Of a DNA stretch of 64,000 nt, positions 61,335 through 64,000 are shown one piece after another. The notes below the pieces were generated by a model. The model was not told the DNA's origin. It saw only the letters and a list, made by a program, of their open reading frames with translations, and made no database searches. The position numbers and the translations under genes were made by a program. The stretch comes from Aureispira anguillae (lineage in GTDB: Bacteria > Bacteroidota > Bacteroidia > Chitinophagales > Saprospiraceae): assembly GCF_026000115.1 (NCBI RefSeq), contig NZ_AP026867.1, positions 7,293,001 through 7,357,000 on the forward strand. The letters are read 5' to 3'. Numbering within the stretch: the stretch's first letter is position 1; each line of letters starts with the position of its first letter.

Positions 61335-63986
61335 ATGTCAAGAATTCTTGATCCTAATTTTACAAAATATAAATTCAGAGATTTAAAGGTTTATTGTTCT
61401 ACAGAGTGGTTAGCAGACAATAAAAAGAAGTATCGGCAAGTATTTGACCGATATGAGGCTACCTATATTTATGCGGAATTATCCTTTTATAATAAATTAT
61501 TTGATGATGAGGACTGGAATGTTCAGATTAACATTAAGTGTTACTCCCTCAAAAAAGGGCGCAAAGAACTTTGTGATCTGAATTTTGACAGAAAAGTTAG
61601 CAAATACGATAATATCGTCTACATTCGAGAGGGGTGGGGCAATAAAAAGTTTGGCGCTTTTTGGAAGAAAGGTACGTATTATTGGGAAGCTTATGTAGAT
61701 GGACAGAAAGTCGCAACTAAGTATTTTTATATAGAAGAAAGTACCGAAAAATACCCAGAACCTAATGCTTATGTCAATATTAAGTCGCTCAAATTATACG
61801 AGGGACCTTATGACGATGTTCCTAAGGAAGATCGTATTTATTACAAAGTCTTTTCAAAAGAGGAAACACGATATGTGTATACTGAAATTAGTCTCGAAAA
61901 TCTTTTACCTAGTAAAAGCTGGTATTGCGAAATTTTTGTGAAATTTTATAATGGAAGCCGTCAGCTCAAAGGGCAGATGATGAAGCTCCACCATGTAGAT
62001 AAGGACGATGAATCTATTGAGTTGAGTATGCATTGGGGATCCAACATCAAAGGTTCTTGGACGGAAGACAATTATACCGCAGAAATTGTATTTATGGATA
62101 AATTGTTGGCTGTTATTCCATTTGAGGTAGATACGGAGTTTGAGGAAGGAGTAGCAGGTGCTGTTTTGCCCAATCAATACCAACCCGTTGTTTTAAATGA
62201 AGAAGCCGTAGAAAATGCTAATTTTGAGGATGTAATGGCTAAGTTGGATGAATTAATCGGTCTACAAGACATCAAGAGACAGGTTAGAGATCATGCTAGT
62301 TATCTTCAGTTTCTGCAGTTGCGTAGAGAGAAAGGCTTTGAAGAAGAAGAAGAAATTAATATCCACTCTGTTTTTATTGGAAATCCAGGAACAGGTAAGA
62401 CAACTGTGGCTCAAATGATGGGCAAATTATACAAAAGCATGGGCTTATTGTCTAAAGGACATGTACATGAAGTTGATCGAGTGGATTTGGTGGGGGAGTA
62501 TATTGGACAAACCGCCCCTAAGGTCAAGGAGGCTATAGAAAAAGCTAGGGGGGGAGTATTGTTTATCGATGAAGCGTATTCTTTGGCTCGTTCTAATGAT
62601 GACAGCAAGGATTTTGGTCGAGAGGTTATCGAAATTTTGGTAAAAGAAATGTCTAATGGAGAGGGAGATATGGCGGTGATTGTCGCTGGTTACCCAAAAG
62701 AAATGGAGCACTTCTTGACTTCTAACCCTGGGTTAAAGTCTCGATTTAAGCTTTATTTTACCTTTAGCGATTATTTACCACATGAACTATCTGCTATTTC
62801 TCAATATGCTTGTGTCAAGAAAAATGTTGTCTTAGAGAAACAAGCTAAAAAGATGATTGATGAAATCATTATCGAGGCGTATCGAAATAGAGATCGTGCT
62901 TTTGGCAATGCTCGTTTTGTTTACGATTTGATCGATCAGGCTAAAATTGCCTTGGGACTACGTATTATGGACGATAATGATCCTAAGCAATTTGGCAAAG
63001 AGGAATTGGAAACGGTTTTAGTGGACGATGTCCAAAAAATTGAAATTAAACGCCCTAAACGCTTGCCCAACCTTCCTATTGATGAGAAATTGCTAGAGAT
63101 GGCAATGGATGAACTCAATCACATGATTGGCATCAGCAATATCAAAAAGGAAATTAACGAGATGGTAAGCTTGGTTCGTTTTTATCGTGAAAGCAGTAGA
63201 GATGTACTCAATAAATTTTACTTGCATACCGTATTTGTTGGAAACCCAGGAACAGGGAAAACAACTGTTGCTAGGATTTTAACCAAAATATACAAGGCAC
63301 TTGGTGTTTTAGAACGTGGGCACATGGTTGAAACCGACCGTCAAGGCTTAGTAGCTGGTTATGTTGGTCAAACTGCAATCAAAACAGCAGAACGAATTGA
63401 TGAGGCAATGGGGGGCGTTTTGTTTATTGATGAGGCTTATGCTTTGACGAGTACAGGCAGTGGTAGTTTAGCAGGTGGTTCTGATTTTGGAAACGAAGCG
63501 ATTCAAACCATCTTGAAACGAATGGAAGATAGTCGAGGAGAATTCTTTGTTTTTGCAGCAGGGTATCCCGATAATATGGAGACGTTCTTGAAAGCAAATC
63601 CTGGACTTCGTTCTAGATTTGATAAGATTCTAAAGTTTGAGGATTATGAGAGTAGCTCATTGTATCAAATTGCCCTTCAAATGTTAGAAGAAGAGGGATT
63701 GGAGGTAAATGAAGATGCAAAGGAGCATTTGACCAAATACTTAGATTTCTTGTACGAATTTAGAGATAAATATTTTGGTAATGCAAGAACCGTTCGAAAC
63801 ATTATTAATGATATTGTTAAGAACCAAAGTTTGCGTTTGGCTTCTGTACCTAGCGAGGAGCGAAATCCTAACATAATTAATCTTATTACCTATGAAGATG
63901 TAGCAACGCTCAAATTAAGCCATGATGATGATATTTTTAATAAGAAGTCAATTGGTTTCCGCAAAAAATCAGGAGCAGGAGAATGA
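61335..63986 (+). CDS. twin-AAA+ ATPase (CbbX/SpoVK/EccA-like) with duplicated N-terminal beta domains
   Basis: Residues about 10-133 and 145-275 are two related beta-rich domains (compare TYIYAELSFYNKLFDDEDWNV with RYVYTEISLENLLPSKSWYC), probably Ig-like. Two AAA+ modules of the CbbX/EccA type follow. The first has Walker A GNPGTGKTT (349-357) and Walker B GGVLFIDEA (406-414). The second has GNPGTGKTT (636-644) and GGVLFIDEA (693-701). Both have the LVxxYxGQTA pore-type loop and arginine-containing SRF motifs (GLKSRFK, GLRSRFD). The gene is complete, with TGA at 63984-63986. Family members remodel Rubisco or act in type VII secretion; neither system is evident here, so the substrate is unknown. 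The N-terminal domains may select it. Confidence 0.9.
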   Translation: MSRILDPNFTKYKFRDLKVYCSTEWLADNKKKYRQVFDRYEATYIYAELSFYNKLFDDEDWNVQINIKCYSLKKGRKELCDLNFDRKVSKYDNIVYIREGWGNKKFGAFWKKGTYYWEAYVDGQKVATKYFYIEESTEKYPEPNAYVNIKSLKLYEGPYDDVPKEDRIYYKVFSKEETRYVYTEISLENLLPSKSWYCEIFVKFYNGSRQLKGQMMKLHHVDKDDESIELSMHWGSNIKGSWTEDNYTAEIVFMDKLLAVIPFEVDTEFEEGVAGAVLPNQYQPVVLNEEAVENANFEDVMAKLDELIGLQDIKRQVRDHASYLQFLQLRREKGFEEEEEINIHSVFIGNPGTGKTTVAQMMGKLYKSMGLLSKGHVHEVDRVDLVGEYIGQTAPKVKEAIEKARGGVLFIDEAYSLARSNDDSKDFGREVIEILVKEMSNGEGDMAVIVAGYPKEMEHFLTSNPGLKSRFKLYFTFSDYLPHELSAISQYACVKKNVVLEKQAKKMIDEIIIEAYRNRDRAFGNARFVYDLIDQAKIALGLRIMDDNDPKQFGKEELETVLVDDVQKIEIKRPKRLPNLPIDEKLLEMAMDELNHMIGISNIKKEINEMVSLVRFYRESSRDVLNKFYLHTVFVGNPGTGKTTVARILTKIYKALGVLERGHMVETDRQGLVAGYVGQTAIKTAERIDEAMGGVLFIDEAYALTSTGSGSLAGGSDFGNEAIQTILKRMEDSRGEFFVFAAGYPDNMETFLKANPGLRSRFDKILKFEDYESSSLYQIALQMLEEEGLEVNEDAKEHLTKYLDFLYEFRDKYFGNARTVRNIINDIVKNQSLRLASVPSEERNPNIINLITYEDVATLKLSHDDDIFNKKSIGFRKKSGAGE

Positions 63987-64000
63987 TAAAATAGTTAAAT

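Overview
The window looks like chromosomal DNA from an AT-rich gliding or marine member of the Bacteroidota, most plausibly a Saprospira/Aureispira-like lineage. The phylum-level evidence is strong: four secreted proteins end in type IX secretion system (T9SS) sorting domains (three of the YPNP type, one of the gliding-motility/CHU_C type), there is a PorP/SprF outer-membrane protein with a PorE-like OmpA partner, and one promoter has the Bacteroidota TAnnTTTG -7 box. The genus is a guess. I see no rRNA, tRNA, CRISPR array, transposase or phage structural gene.

Layout. 0.6-5.3 kb: two tandem paralogous M43-type secreted metalloproteases. 5.6-12.4 kb: a catabolic block on the + strand (CoA-acylating semialdehyde dehydrogenase, class III aminotransferase, lipoprotein, NCS1 permease, His-rich G3E GTPase), best read as beta-alanine/pyrimidine-type catabolism. 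12.7-19.2 kb: housekeeping and mixed genes (GNAT, aldo/keto reductase, gpsA, VWA protein, DCC protein, rmuC). 19.8-24.3 kb: a membrane-anchored TPR-CHAT protease and an OmpA-domain protein. 24.8-44.9 kb: a 5402-residue repeat adhesin followed by its likely T9SS partners PorP/SprF and a PorE-like protein. 45.4-51.5 kb: a 1515-residue protein with the helical core known from DUF4157/eCIS-associated proteins, ending in a putative HNH-like toxin tip, with two small AT-rich genes behind it that are immunity candidates. 51.9-56.7 kb: an SBBP/LTD/LamG T9SS protein. 56.8-59.1 kb: a TetR regulator divergent from a DUF3995 membrane protein and an FAD monooxygenase. 59.5-64.0 kb: a helical-repeat protein and a twin-AAA (CbbX/EccA-like) ATPase with duplicated beta-rich N-terminal domains.

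The most unusual signals are three. First, intergenic regions carry at least four families of short elements with terminal inverted repeats and no coding capacity; their ends repeatedly lie about 15-50 bp from start codons. Second, the polymorphic-toxin-like locus at 45.4-51.5 kb has no injection-system genes beside it. Third, the giant adhesin has a three-module super-repeat of 249 residues that has recently duplicated at DNA level (period exactly 747 bp).

All functional statements rest on reading motifs by eye; no homology search was run.
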